DNA from: Microbacteriaceae bacterium
Lineage (GTDB): Bacteria; Actinomycetota; Actinomycetes; Actinomycetales; Microbacteriaceae
Direction of reading: 5' to 3'
Assembly (NCBI GenBank): GCA_025463565.1
Contig: JAODAT010000032.1
Location: forward strand, 1 to 44,924
Length of the DNA stretch: 44,924 nucleotides
The notes under the pieces were generated by a model. It saw nothing but the letters and a program-made list of their open reading frames with translations, ran no database searches and had not been told where the DNA came from. Numbering within the stretch: position 1 is the stretch's first letter; every line of letters starts with the position of its first letter. The position numbers and the translations under genes are program-made. This document shows positions 1-8,264 of this stretch, piece after piece.

Positions 1-28
1 CTCGACACGCTCGACCCGCCTTCCGCGG

Positions 29-874
29 TCATTTGAAGATGATGGTGCGCTTGCCATCCTGCAGCACACGATTCTCGGCGAACCACTTGACGGCCTGGGT
101 GAGTGTTCGCGACTCCTCGTCCTGCCCGATCGCCATCAGCTCGGCGGGCGTCTGCGAGTGGTCGACGCGCACCACGTTCTGCTCGATGATCGGGCCCTCA
201 TCGAGGTCGCTCGTCACGAAGTGGGCCGTCGCGCCGATCAGTTTCACGCCGCGTGCGTGCGCTTGACGGTACGGGTTGGCGCCCTTGAAGCCCGGAAGGA
301 AGGAGTGGTGGATGTTGATGAGCCGCCCGGCGAGCCGGTCGCAGAGCTCCGGGGAGACGATCTGCATGTACCGGGCCAGCACCACCAGCTCGATGTCATT
401 CGTCTCGACGGCCTCGAGTACCCTGGCCTCGAACGCGACCTTCTCGGCCGGCGAACCGATCGCGTGCTGCTCGAACGGCACCCCGTAGAACTCGGCCAGC
501 GAGCCGAGGTCGGGGTGGTTGCTCAGAACCAGCGGGAGTTCGACCGGAAGCTGGCCGGCTCGCTGCCGGAACAGCAGGTCGTTGAGGCAGTGCGCGGCGG
601 TCGACACCAGCACCAGGGTGCGCAGCGGTCGGCCGACGACATCCAGCTTCAGGGCCATGCCGTAGCGCTCGGCGATCGGCGCGAGGGCGGTCTCGAAGGT
701 GAGGCGGTCGACATCCGACTCCACCTGCAGCCGCATGAAGAAGGTGCCGGTGTCGTCGCTCGAGAACTGCTGCGACTCGGTGATGTTGCCGGCGGCGTCG
801 ACGATGGCGCCGCTGATCGCGTGCACGATGCCGGGCCGGTCCGCGCAGGTGATGGTCAATACCCAATGGGTCAC
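29..874 (-). CDS. purU: Formyltetrahydrofolate deformylase
   Basis: Hydrolyses 10-formyl-THF to formate and THF in the cytosol, balancing the one-carbon pool and feeding formate-dependent purine synthesis. At 281 aa it has the usual family length. An N-terminal ACT domain (about residues 4-80, starting TITCADRPG) is followed by the formyltransferase fold (about 84-275). The catalytic signature NIHHSFLPG (187-195) carries Asn187 and His189, and the catalytic Asp lies in SDLDEGP (222-228). The frame stays open to 988, but homology begins at the GTG at 874, so the longer N-terminus is not used. No Shine-Dalgarno is visible and a TACTCT hexamer lies just upstream, so the mRNA may be leaderless. 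It diverges from the MFS gene. The ZTP-controlled glyA and folD genes are 6 kb away. Confidence 0.93.
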   Translation of the reverse strand: MTHWVLTITCADRPGIVHAISGAIVDAAGNITESQQFSSDDTGTFFMRLQVESDVDRLTFETALAPIAERYGMALKLDVVGRPLRTLVLVSTAAHCLNDLLFRQRAGQLPVELPLVLSNHPDLGSLAEFYGVPFEQHAIGSPAEKVAFEARVLEAVETNDIELVVLARYMQIVSPELCDRLAGRLINIHHSFLPGFKGANPYRQAHARGVKLIGATAHFVTSDLDEGPIIEQNVVRVDHSQTPAELMAIGQDEESRTLTQAVKWFAENRVLQDGKRTIIFK

Positions 875-963
875 GGCATCAAGAGTATTCTGCTTGCTGT
901 CGCGGCGTGTGCCGTGGCCCGCGGGCGGCGCAGCGCACCACACCTGTTCGAACGGATGACGCA

Positions 964-2181
964 GTGTCTGCGCGTACCACCTCATCATTCCCCTGGGTCG
1001 GCCTGGTCGTTCTGGCCGGAGCGATCTTCTCGTCGGTCACCAGCGAATTCCTGCCGACGGGCCTCCTGCCCGACATGGCACGGGACCTTCACGCGTCGAT
1101 CTCGCAGGTCGGCCTGCTGGTGACGATCTTCGCTGGAACCGTCGTGCTGTCGGCCATGCCGCTCTCGGCCCTCACTCGCAACTTCTCGCGCAAGTCGCTC
1201 GTTGTGGTCGTTCTGCTGGTGAACGCGGCGGCGGGGGTGCTCGCCGCGATCGCACCGAACTATGAGGTGCTTCTGGGCGCGCGCGTTCTCGGCGGCCTCG
1301 CCCACGGCCTGTTCTGGGCGGTCGTCGGCGCATACGCGGCCCATCTGGTGCCGAAGCCGCAGATCGGCCGCGCCGTGGCGATCACGAGTGGCGGTGGAAC
1401 GGCCGCCTTCGTGCTCGGCGTTCCGGTCGGTACGGCCCTCGGCCACGCCCTCGGCTGGCGCCTCGCCTTCGCGTCCATCGCCGTCGTCATGGTGGTGCTG
1501 GCCATCCTGGTGGTGAGATTCCTGCCGGCCGTAGAACACCGGGTGAGCCTGTCGACGGGGGAGATACCGCTGCCCGCCCGCCGGGACCGCACACTGCCCG
1601 GAGTGATCGTGGTGTGCCTGATCATCGTGGTGATGGCCACCGGTCACAACCTCTTCTACACATACATCGTGCCCTGGCTGATCGGGGTGGTGCACTTCTC
1701 CGAGTCAGCGGTCGCCCCGCTGCTGTTCCTCTACGGAGGAGCGGGCGCCATCGGTCTCGCGCTCGCGGGCGTCATCGCCGACCGTTTGCCTCGACGCGGT
1801 GTGCTCATCGTGTCGGGCGCCGTTCTCCTCGCCGTCACCGCACTTGCGCTCGTGTCGCAGGTGCCCTGGGCGGCCGTCGTCGCGTTCGCCTTCTGGGGCG
1901 CCGTGTTCGGAGGCCTGCCGGCCATGTTCCAGACGCGGATGATGCACGTGGCGTCCCCGCGCATCCGCGACCTAGCCTCCGCCCTGTTCACCACCTCGTT
2001 CAATCTCGCCATCGGCGGCGGCGCCTTCCTCGGCGGAGCGCTGCTCGACCGCTTCGGACTCGGCGTTCTGCCCTTCGTCGATATCGCGTTCATCGTGCTG
2101 GGTCTCGTGGTGAGCGTCGTCAGCAGCGCGTGGCTGGATGCCCGCGAGCGACCGTTGACATCGCCGATCGTGCAGGAGTAG
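964..2181 (+). CDS. MFS transporter, DHA1 family
   Basis: Polytopic inner-membrane protein of about 405 aa with roughly 12 hydrophobic segments, typical of proton-coupled drug/sugar/purine efflux carriers (AraJ/PbuE-like). The N-terminal half contains SEFLPTGLLPDMARDL, characteristic of this subfamily. The loop 2-3 region (SALTRNFSRKSL) and the matching C-terminal IADRLPRRGV are the MFS signature loops. I chose GTG at 964; an in-frame GTG at 907 would add 19 hydrophilic residues that do not look like the family N-terminus. It diverges from purU and runs into the NCS1 operon 68 bp downstream, so it may be co-transcribed. The substrate cannot be read from sequence. Confidence 0.85.
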   Translation: MSARTTSSFPWVGLVVLAGAIFSSVTSEFLPTGLLPDMARDLHASISQVGLLVTIFAGTVVLSAMPLSALTRNFSRKSLVVVVLLVNAAAGVLAAIAPNYEVLLGARVLGGLAHGLFWAVVGAYAAHLVPKPQIGRAVAITSGGGTAAFVLGVPVGTALGHALGWRLAFASIAVVMVVLAILVVRFLPAVEHRVSLSTGEIPLPARRDRTLPGVIVVCLIIVVMATGHNLFYTYIVPWLIGVVHFSESAVAPLLFLYGGAGAIGLALAGVIADRLPRRGVLIVSGAVLLAVTALALVSQVPWAAVVAFAFWGAVFGGLPAMFQTRMMHVASPRIRDLASALFTTSFNLAIGGGAFLGGALLDRFGLGVLPFVDIAFIVLGLVVSVVSSAWLDARERPLTSPIVQE

Positions 2182-2196
2182 CTTGGCTCTCACGGA

Positions 2197-2216
2197 CTGA
2201 ACAGGTCTGAACAGGT
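2197..2216. promoter_or_regulatory. Tandem 10-bp direct repeat, possible GntR operator
   Basis: CTGAACAGGT occurs twice head to tail with no spacer, 34 bp before the NCS1 permease ATG. The 10-bp period places both copies on one face of the helix. The junction reads GGTCTGAAC, close to the GGTCTAGACC core bound by HutC-type GntR regulators, and such a regulator is encoded in this operon. Binding is inferred. Confidence 0.4.
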
Positions 2217-2249
2217 GCAGCAGGAACCGCACGTTCGAGGGAGAACAGC

Positions 2250-3734
2250 ATGACCACGATCGACAAGCCCGCCGCCCAGGCTCCGAAGGCCGAGCGCGGC
2301 GGTATCGAGACCAACGGCATCAACACCATCGCCGAGTCCGAGCGGAAGGGCGTTGCGCGCAGCCTGTTCTGGCCATGGTTCGCCGCCAACGTGTCGGTGC
2401 TCGGCGTCAGCTACGGCTCGTTCGTGCTCGGCTTCGGCATCTCGTTCTGGCAGGCGACGCTGGTCGGAATCATCGGCATCGTGGTGTCGTTCCTGTTCTG
2501 CGGATTCATCGCCCTGCTCGGCAAGCGCGGGTCGGCGCCCACGATGGTGCTCGGTCGCGCCCGGTTCGGCGTTCGTGGCAACGGAGTGCCGGCGGTGCTG
2601 TCCTGGATTCTCACCGTCGGCTGGGAGACCGCGCTCACCTCGCTCGCGGTGCTCGCCACCTCCACGGTCTTCACACGGCTCGGCTGGGATGGCGGGGTGC
2701 TGACCAAGATCGTCGCGCTCATCATCGTGGCGGCCCTCATCGTCGGGGCTGGCGTCGCCGGCTTCGCGGTGATCATGCGGGTGCAGCTGTGGATCACCAT
2801 CATCACCGGTGTGCTGACCGTCGTCTACATCATCCTGGCCCTGCCGAGCATCCACCTCGACAAGGTCGCGGCGCTGCCGAACGGCAACCCCGAAGCCTTC
2901 ATCGGGGCTCTCGTCTTCGTGATGACCGGCTTCGGGCTTGGCTGGGTGAACGCCGCCGCCGACTACTCGCGTTACCTACCGCGCACCACGAAGAGCGCCG
3001 GCGTCGTCGGCTGGACCACCTTCGGCTCCTCACTCGCGCCAGTGGTATTAGTGATCTTCGGTCTGCTTCTCGCCGGCTCGTCCACCAGCCTCAGCAAGGC
3101 GATCGGGGCGGACCCGATCGGTGCGCTCACCTCGATCCTGCCGGTGTGGTTCCTCATCCCGTTCGCGCTCGTCGCCGTGCTGGGGCTCGTGGGGGGTGCC
3201 GTGCTCGACATCTACTCGTCCGGCCTCGCTCTGCTGACCGCGGGCATCCGCATCCCGCGTCCCGCCGCAGCCGGCATCGACGGTGTCGTGATGATCATCG
3301 GCTCGATCTTCGTGGTGTTCTTCGCGACCAGCTTCATCGCGCCGTTCGAGGCCTTCCTGGTGACGCTCGGCACGCCGATCGCCGCGTGGTGCGGCATCAT
3401 GCTGGCCGACGTGATCCTGCGGAAGAAGGCGTACTCCGAGAAGGATCTGTATACGACCAAGGGCCGCTACGGCAGCGTGCAGTGGCTACCGATCGCGCTT
3501 CTCGTGATCGGTACCGGCATCGGCTGGGGTCTCATCACCAACACCTACGGCGTGCCGAGCTGGCTGAACTGGCAGGGCTACCTGCTCGGACCGTTCGGCC
3601 TCGGTGGCCAGACCGGTGCATGGGCGTATGCCAACCTCGGCGTGCTGGTCTCACTGGTAATCGGCTTCGCCGGAACGCTCATCCTCGGCCGCGCCTCGGT
3701 GAAGAAGCAGGAGAGTCTTCCCGTTGACAAGTGA
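2250..3734 (+). CDS. NCS1-family nucleobase/cytosine-type permease
   Basis: 494-aa membrane protein with about 12 transmembrane segments and the NCS1 (CodB/purine-cytosine/allantoin permease) pattern. A cytosolic N-terminus of about 40 residues is followed by FWPWFAANVSVL and GFGISFWQA, and then by GKRGSAPTMVLGRARFGVRG (about 91-110), which matches the conserved NCS1 loop. GWVNAAADYSRYLP (about 231-244) is the family's substrate-site region. A GAGGGAGAA ribosome site precedes the ATG. It is the first gene of an operon with a hydrolase, a GntR regulator, an ADP-ribosylglycohydrolase-family enzyme and a sugar kinase, so it probably imports the nucleobase or nucleoside-like substrate. The next gene starts 11 bp before its stop. 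Confidence 0.88.
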   Translation: MTTIDKPAAQAPKAERGGIETNGINTIAESERKGVARSLFWPWFAANVSVLGVSYGSFVLGFGISFWQATLVGIIGIVVSFLFCGFIALLGKRGSAPTMVLGRARFGVRGNGVPAVLSWILTVGWETALTSLAVLATSTVFTRLGWDGGVLTKIVALIIVAALIVGAGVAGFAVIMRVQLWITIITGVLTVVYIILALPSIHLDKVAALPNGNPEAFIGALVFVMTGFGLGWVNAAADYSRYLPRTTKSAGVVGWTTFGSSLAPVVLVIFGLLLAGSSTSLSKAIGADPIGALTSILPVWFLIPFALVAVLGLVGGAVLDIYSSGLALLTAGIRIPRPAAAGIDGVVMIIGSIFVVFFATSFIAPFEAFLVTLGTPIAAWCGIMLADVILRKKAYSEKDLYTTKGRYGSVQWLPIALLVIGTGIGWGLITNTYGVPSWLNWQGYLLGPFGLGGQTGAWAYANLGVLVSLVIGFAGTLILGRASVKKQESLPVDK

Positions 3735-4260
3735 GCCATGGCTCGTCGTCATCGACATGCAGGAGGTGTTCGGGCGGCCGGGCGGTGACTGGTTCACCCC
3801 CGGCTATCCGGCCATCGAGTCGACGGTCGTGAAGCTGGCCGAGAAGTTTGGTGAGCGCACCGTGTTCACCCGTTTCGTCGCGCCGGAGACGCCAACCGGA
3901 TCATGGGTCGAGTACTACGAGCAGTGGCCGTTCGCCCTCGTTCCGCACGATGATCCGATCTACGAACTGATGCCCGCTTTCCGCGGTCTTCCGGGGCATG
4001 TCATCTCGCGTACGACGTTTGGCAAGTGGGATGCCGGCCTCGCCGCGATGCTCGGCCCCTCCCCGGAGATCGTGCTCGCGGGGGTCTCGACCGACTGCTG
4101 CGTCATCTCCACGGCGCTGGCCGCGGCCGACGCGGGAGTTCACGTGCGCGTGGTGTCGGACGCGTGTGCCGGGCTGACCGATATCGACCACCAGCGCGCG
4201 CTCGACGCGATGGCCCTGTACGCCCCGCTGATCGAGATCACGACCTTCGCGGAGCTGTAG
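3724..4260 (+). CDS. Isochorismatase-fold cysteine hydrolase
   Basis: 178-aa cysteine hydrolase of the nicotinamidase/ureidoacrylate-amidohydrolase superfamily. The triad is visible: Asp11 in VVIDMQEVF, Lys101 in TTFGKWDAG and Cys126 in STDCCVIST. These enzymes usually hydrolyse amide or carbamoyl bonds of small N-containing molecules. The start is a TTG inside the permease gene, giving an 11-bp overlap and strong translational coupling; no later in-frame start keeps the first strand. Lying between a nucleobase-type permease and a ribosyl hydrolase and kinase, it may process the released base (a nicotinamide-, ureido- or carbamoyl-type group). That role is inferred and the substrate is unknown. 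Confidence 0.85.
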   Translation: MTSEPWLVVIDMQEVFGRPGGDWFTPGYPAIESTVVKLAEKFGERTVFTRFVAPETPTGSWVEYYEQWPFALVPHDDPIYELMPAFRGLPGHVISRTTFGKWDAGLAAMLGPSPEIVLAGVSTDCCVISTALAAADAGVHVRVVSDACAGLTDIDHQRALDAMALYAPLIEITTFAEL

Positions 4261-4973
4261 TGGCCGTCTCCGGTTTGAAACACGAGGAGATCGCCCGCAC
4301 TCTGGCGAGCGAGATCCGCGACGGGCAGGTGCCGTTCGGGCGGCAGCTTCCCGGCGAGACGACCCTGGCGGAGCGCTTCGCGGTGAGTCGCAACACAGTG
4401 CGCGCAGCGCTCACCGAGCTCGGTCGCGCCGGTCTCATCCGCACCCGCTCGGGCAAGGGGTCGTTCGTCACCTACGACGGCAGACCGCTCAACGTGCGGC
4501 TGGGCTGGGCACGGGCGCTCGAGGCACAGGGGGTCGACACCCGGGTTGAGGTGATCCGTGCCGAACTGATCGACGACCCAGAGCTTGCCTCGGAACTCGG
4601 CCAACCGTCCACGTCGTTCATGGCGATCGACCGTGTGCGTTCGATCGTCGACGGCCCGCTTATCTCGTTCGAGCGCTCGCGCGTTCCGGTCACGGATGCG
4701 GTGGCCATGGCGGTCGCGCACGGCAAGGCCGCGGGGTCCCTCACCCGCATGCTCTTCGACGCTGGACTCGTCGCCGCCACTGGCCAGCAGTGGGTGGAGG
4801 TGCGGATGCTGGACGCGTCGGACGCGTCGCGGCTCGCGCGGTTACCCGGCGACGCGTTCCTCTGGTCCCGCTGCATTACCCGCAACGCGGTCGGCGAGCT
4901 GGTCGAACACGTGGAGAGCCTGCTCGACCCCGCGCACTTCCGCCTCTACTTCCAGTTCAGCTCCCAGGTATGA
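4260..4973 (+). CDS. GntR family regulator, HutC subfamily (UTRA domain)
   Basis: 237-aa transcription factor. The winged helix-turn-helix (about 8-73) contains PGETTLAERFAVSRNTVRAA and the wing RSGKGSFV. The UTRA ligand-binding domain follows (about 78-235), with the typical IDRVRSIVDGPLISFERSRV stretch. GTG at 4260 overlaps the last base of the upstream TAG. It lies inside the operon, as yegW is linked to yegTUV in E. coli, so it most likely autoregulates the operon in response to a substrate or phosphorylated intermediate. Candidate operators are the direct repeats at 2197-2216. Confidence 0.9.
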   Translation: MAVSGLKHEEIARTLASEIRDGQVPFGRQLPGETTLAERFAVSRNTVRAALTELGRAGLIRTRSGKGSFVTYDGRPLNVRLGWARALEAQGVDTRVEVIRAELIDDPELASELGQPSTSFMAIDRVRSIVDGPLISFERSRVPVTDAVAMAVAHGKAAGSLTRMLFDAGLVAATGQQWVEVRMLDASDASRLARLPGDAFLWSRCITRNAVGELVEHVESLLDPAHFRLYFQFSSQV

Positions 4974-5926
4974 ACAGCCGTGACCGCGTACTCGGCGCAC
5001 TCTACGGCCTCGCCATCGGCGACGCGCTCGGCATGCCAACGCAGATGATGTCCCGCGAGGGGATCGCTGCGCGGTACGGCTCGATCACCGACTTCGAGTC
5101 GGCCGCTGTCGACCACCCCATTGCGGCGGGAATGGCCGCGGGCCGGGTCACCGACGACACCGAGCAGGCACTGCTGCTCGCGCGTGCGCTCATCGACGGG
5201 CGCGGGCACATCGACCCGATGCGGTTCGCCAGGGACCTGGTCGAATGGGAGGACGAGATGCGCCTGCGCAGGTCCCTCGACCTGCTCGGCCCCTCCACGA
5301 AGCGCGCGGTACAGGCGGTACTCGACGGCGAGCTTCTCGACCAGGCCGGCCGGTTCGGCACCACCAACGGAGCCGCGATGCGCGTCACCCCCGTCGGTAT
5401 CGTTGCACGGCCGGGCCCGGCCCTCGTCGATCTCGTCGTGGAGGCCAGCTTCGTCAGCCACAACACCGGCATAGCGCTCGCGGGTGCCGCCGCGGTCGCC
5501 GCGGCGGTCAGCGCCGGGATCGAGGGAACCGCGCCGCTGTCGGCCGCGCTCGCTGCGGCAGAGCAGGGCGCCCAGCGAGGTCACTGGGTGGCGGGTGCGG
5601 ATGTCGCGAAGCGGATCGTCTGGGCTCGAAGTCTCGGATCGGTGGACGACATCTACGAGCTGGTGGGCACCAGTCTCGCCACGCAGGAATCCGTGCCCGC
5701 CGCCTTCGGCATCCTCAACCTATATGCCGGCGATCCATGGGGTGCCGTGTGTGCCGCGGCATCGCTCGGCGGTGACAGCGACACCATCGCCGCGATGGTC
5801 GGGGCGATAGCGGGAGCGACCCACGGGTACGAGGCGTTCCCGGCGAAGGCGCGGGCGAAGATCGAGCGGGTGAACCGGCTCGGACTGGCCCAGGTGGCCG
5901 ACCGGCTGCTGGCGCTGCGCTCATGA
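4970..5926 (+). CDS. ADP-ribosylglycohydrolase family protein (YegU-like)
   Basis: 318-aa all-helical ARH/DraG-fold protein. Both magnesium-binding signatures are intact: TDDTE at 61-65 and GGDSDT at 267-272, followed by IAAMVGAIAGATHG. The N-terminal GALYGLAIGDALGMPTQ is also canonical, so it should be catalytically active. Members cleave N- or O-glycosidic bonds to ribose. Beside a nucleobase-type permease and a PfkB kinase the likely substrate is a small ribosylated metabolite rather than ADP-ribosylated protein (inference). The ATG overlaps the GntR stop (ATGA), and its own stop overlaps the kinase ATG. Confidence 0.9.
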   Translation: MNSRDRVLGALYGLAIGDALGMPTQMMSREGIAARYGSITDFESAAVDHPIAAGMAAGRVTDDTEQALLLARALIDGRGHIDPMRFARDLVEWEDEMRLRRSLDLLGPSTKRAVQAVLDGELLDQAGRFGTTNGAAMRVTPVGIVARPGPALVDLVVEASFVSHNTGIALAGAAAVAAAVSAGIEGTAPLSAALAAAEQGAQRGHWVAGADVAKRIVWARSLGSVDDIYELVGTSLATQESVPAAFGILNLYAGDPWGAVCAAASLGGDSDTIAAMVGAIAGATHGYEAFPAKARAKIERVNRLGLAQVADRLLALRS

Positions 5927-6747
5927 GGCTCGTGAGCGTCGGCAACATCATCGTCGACGTGCTGCTCTCGGTTCCGGCGCTGCCGGAGCGCGGCGGCGAC
6001 ATGCTCGCCACCAGCGGCGGGATGTCGCCGGGCGGCAGCTTCAACACCCTCGTCGCGGCGACCCGGCAGGGTCTTCGCTCCGCCTATGCCGGTGGCCACG
6101 GCACGGGCCCGATGGGCGACCTCGTGAGGTCGGCTCTCGCTCGGGAGGGCATCGAGCTGCTCTCCGAGCGGTCGGATGCCGACACCGGCTTCGACGTTGC
6201 CATGATCGACGCAGGGGGCGAGCGCAGCTTCGTCACCGCGTTCGGTGCGGAGGCGCAGATCACCTCACTGCCCGGACTGGAGCCCGGCGACCTCGTGCAC
6301 GTCTCCGGGTATGGGCTGCTGCCGTCCACGAATGCCGCCGTGGTTACCGCGTGGCTGGACACGGTCGACGCGACGGTGCTGCTCGATCCCGGGCCGCTGG
6401 TCGCGGACATTCGCGTTCTTGATCGTGTCAAACGCCGCACGACCTGGCTGAGCTGCAACGAACGGGAGGCCGCGCTGGTCGGTGACGGCTGGGATCACAC
6501 CGTGGTGCGACTCGGACCGGACGGCTGCCTGGTCGACGGGGTACACGTTCCGGGTTTCCCGGCGGACGCCGTCGACACGAATGGCGCGGGGGATGCTCAT
6601 GTCGGCGCATTCCTGGCCGCGCTCGCCGCAAGACTCGACCCGCTCGAGGCCGCCCGTCGCGCGAACGCGTGCGCGGCGATCGCCGTGTCGCGCTCCGGCC
6701 CGTCGTCATCCCCCACTGCCGCGGAGGTCGACGCTTTGCTAGAGTGA
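5923..6747 (+). CDS. PfkB family carbohydrate kinase (YegV-like)
   Basis: 274-aa ribokinase-fold sugar kinase. An N-terminal [10 protein letters not shown] (37-46) contacts the sugar, and [11 protein letters not shown] (218-228) is the PfkB signature with catalytic Asp224 and the anion hole. It is slightly short but complete. The ATG overlaps the upstream TGA, making this the last gene of the five-gene operon. It probably phosphorylates the sugar or nucleoside released by the preceding hydrolase. The ZTP riboswitch begins three bases after its stop codon, so either glyA uses a promoter inside this gene or the operon reads through into the riboswitch. Confidence 0.9.
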   Translation: MRLVSVGNIIVDVLLSVPALPERGGDMLATSGGMSPGGSFNTLVAATRQGLRSAYAGGHGTGPMGDLVRSALAREGIELLSERSDADTGFDVAMIDAGGERSFVTAFGAEAQITSLPGLEPGDLVHVSGYGLLPSTNAAVVTAWLDTVDATVLLDPGPLVADIRVLDRVKRRTTWLSCNEREAALVGDGWDHTVVRLGPDGCLVDGVHVPGFPADAVDTNGAGDAHVGAFLAALAARLDPLEAARRANACAAIAVSRSGPSSSPTAAEVDALLE

Positions 6748-6749
6748 CC

Positions 6750-6820
6750 TTGTCGCGACTGGCGTTCGGATGGGTGACCATCAGGGAGCGACTTGGATCG
6801 CATCGGCCGTTCGCCTGGGC
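6750..6820 (+). ncRNA. ZTP riboswitch (pfl motif) aptamer upstream of glyA
   Basis: The sequence carries the conserved pfl elements in order. P1 is GTCGC (6752-6756) with GCGAC (6788-6792). The core ACTGGCG lies at 6758-6764. P2 is GGATGG with CCATC around a GTGA loop. GGGAG lies at 6784-6788, and after a short linker the 3' domain is CCGTTCGCCTGGGC (6807-6820). GGCG (6761-6764) can pair with CGCC (6812-6815) to form the diagnostic pseudoknot. The class senses the purine intermediate ZTP/ZMP, which builds up when 10-formyl-THF is short, and commonly controls glyA, folD and pur genes. The downstream gene is glyA. I consider this firm without covariance scoring. Confidence 0.93.
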
Positions 6821-6821
6821 C

Positions 6822-6860
6822 GAGCGGATAACTCGTTTCCTATCCGTTCGATCTAAGGAG
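6822..6860 (+). promoter_or_regulatory. Riboswitch expression platform with hairpin and strong RBS
   Basis: GAGCGGATA (6822-6830) can pair with TATCCGTTC (6841-6849), a nine-bp stem with one G-U pair and a 10-nt loop. It is followed by AAGGAG (6855-6860) and the glyA ATG at 6867. There is no U-tract, so control is more likely translational or by alternative pairing with the aptamer's 3' half than by intrinsic termination. Confidence 0.55.
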
Positions 6861-6866
6861 CAGCCA

Positions 6867-8150
6867 ATGTCCACCTTCACCGATCCTCTGTCGATCGTCG
6901 ATCCAGAGATCGCCCGCGTGCTCGAGCAGGAGCTCGACCGCCAGCGCAACACTCTCGAGATGATCGCCAGCGAGAACTTCGTTCCGCGTGCGGTGCTCGA
7001 GGCGCAGGGCTCCGTGCTGACGAACAAGTACGCCGAGGGCTATCCGGGTCGCCGCTACTACGGCGGCTGCGAGTTCGTCGACATCGCCGAGCAGCTCGCC
7101 ATCGATCGCGCGAAGAGCCTGTTCGGCTCCGCATACGCGAACGTGCAGCCGCACTCCGGCGCCTCCGCCAACGCGGCCGTGCTGAGCGCGATCGCCCAGC
7201 CCGGTGACTCGATCCTCGGGCTGGAGCTCGCTCATGGCGGTCACCTCACCCACGGCATGAAGCTCAACTTCTCCGGCAAGCTCTACGACGCGCACGCCTA
7301 CGGCGTCGACCCCGACACCTTCCTGGTGGATATGGATGTCGTGCGCGAGAAGGCGCTCGAGGTGCGGCCGCGAGTGCTCATCGCCGGCTGGTCGGCCTAC
7401 CCGCGCCAGCTCGACTTCGCCGCGTTCCGTGCCATCGCCGACGAGGTGGGCGCGTCGCTCTGGGTTGACATGGCGCACTTCGCCGGCCTTGTCGCTGCAG
7501 GCCTGCACCCGTCGCCGGTACCGCACGCGCACGTCACCTCGTCCACCGTTCACAAGACCATCGGTGGTCCGCGTTCCGGCTTCATTCTCACCAACGACCT
7601 GGACACGCAGAAGAAGCTCAACTCGAACGTCTTCCCGGGCCAGCAGGGCGGCCCGCTCATGCACGTGATCGCCGCGAAGGCGACCGCGTTCAAGCTGGCG
7701 GCGGAGCCCGAGTTCAAGGACCGCCAGGAGCGCACCCTCAGCGGCGCGCGCATCCTGGCGGAGCGCCTGACGGCGAAGGACGCGACGGATGCCGGCATCG
7801 ACGTGCTCACCGGCGGCACCGATGTGCACCTGGTGCTGGTCGACCTGCGGAACGCGGCCATCCACGGGCAGGACGCCGAAGACATCCTGCACTCGGTCGG
7901 CATCACGGTGAACCGCAATGCGGTGCCGTTCGACCCGCGGCCGCCGATGACCCCGTCGGGCGTGCGCATCGGTACCCCGGCGCTCGCGACCCGCGGTTTC
8001 GGTGACGAGGAGTTCACCGAGGTGGCCGACATCATCGCGACCGCACTGAAGCCGGCACCGGATGTCGAGGCTCTGCGTGCACGCGTGGTCAAGCTCACCG
8101 ACGGCTACCCGCTCTACCCCGGCCTCACGAGCCCCGGCACCTGGAACTAA
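6867..8150 (+). CDS. glyA: Serine hydroxymethyltransferase
   Basis: 427-aa PLP enzyme interconverting serine plus THF with glycine plus 5,10-methylene-THF, the main cytosolic source of one-carbon units. The N-terminal [13 protein letters not shown] and the [10 protein letters not shown] substrate loop are canonical. The PLP lysine is Lys230 in [13 protein letters not shown]. Length matches the family. The start is fixed by AAGGAG seven bases upstream; the open frame further upstream is the riboswitch region. It is probably co-expressed with folD, although a palindromic repeat fills the 114-bp gap between them. Regulation by ZTP is inferred from the aptamer. Confidence 0.97.
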   Translation: MSTFTDPLSIVDPEIARVLEQELDRQRNTLEMIASENFVPRAVLEAQGSVLTNKYAEGYPGRRYYGGCEFVDIAEQLAIDRAKSLFGSAYANVQPHSGASANAAVLSAIAQPGDSILGLELAHGGHLTHGMKLNFSGKLYDAHAYGVDPDTFLVDMDVVREKALEVRPRVLIAGWSAYPRQLDFAAFRAIADEVGASLWVDMAHFAGLVAAGLHPSPVPHAHVTSSTVHKTIGGPRSGFILTNDLDTQKKLNSNVFPGQQGGPLMHVIAAKATAFKLAAEPEFKDRQERTLSGARILAERLTAKDATDAGIDVLTGGTDVHLVLVDLRNAAIHGQDAEDILHSVGITVNRNAVPFDPRPPMTPSGVRIGTPALATRGFGDEEFTEVADIIATALKPAPDVEALRARVVKLTDGYPLYPGLTSPGTWN

Positions 8151-8157
8151 CTGTCAG

Positions 8158-8255
8158 GCGGGTCGAGCTCGTCGAGACCTCACCCGCGAGTTACCTCTTC
8201 ATGAGGTCCCTTCGACAAGCTCAGGACATCGCTCGACTTCAAGCTCGACCCGCTT
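8158..8255. repeat. Intergenic palindromic repeat, composite copy
   Basis: This fills the glyA-folD gap. The left arm 8158-8183 runs from GCGGGTCGAGCTCG to GAGACCTCAC. A central CGCGAGTTAC is followed by ATGAGGTCC, by CTTCGACAAGCTCAGGAC (8210-8227), and by a right end AAGCTCGACCCGCTT. The arms match those at 17984-18085 and 9259-9283, so this is a dispersed element of the genome rather than a site particular to folD. Confidence 0.75.
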
Positions 8256-8264
8256 AAGGAAGAA

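Noticed and set aside
158-1123. 321-codon open frame opposite purU
   Set aside because: Antisense to a complete purU gene, composition typical of reverse-frame shadows, no ribosome site.
2375-3727. 450-codon open frame inside the NCS1 gene on the same strand
   Set aside because: Arg/His-rich, no family resemblance, and lies wholly within a clear permease; a high-GC shadow frame.
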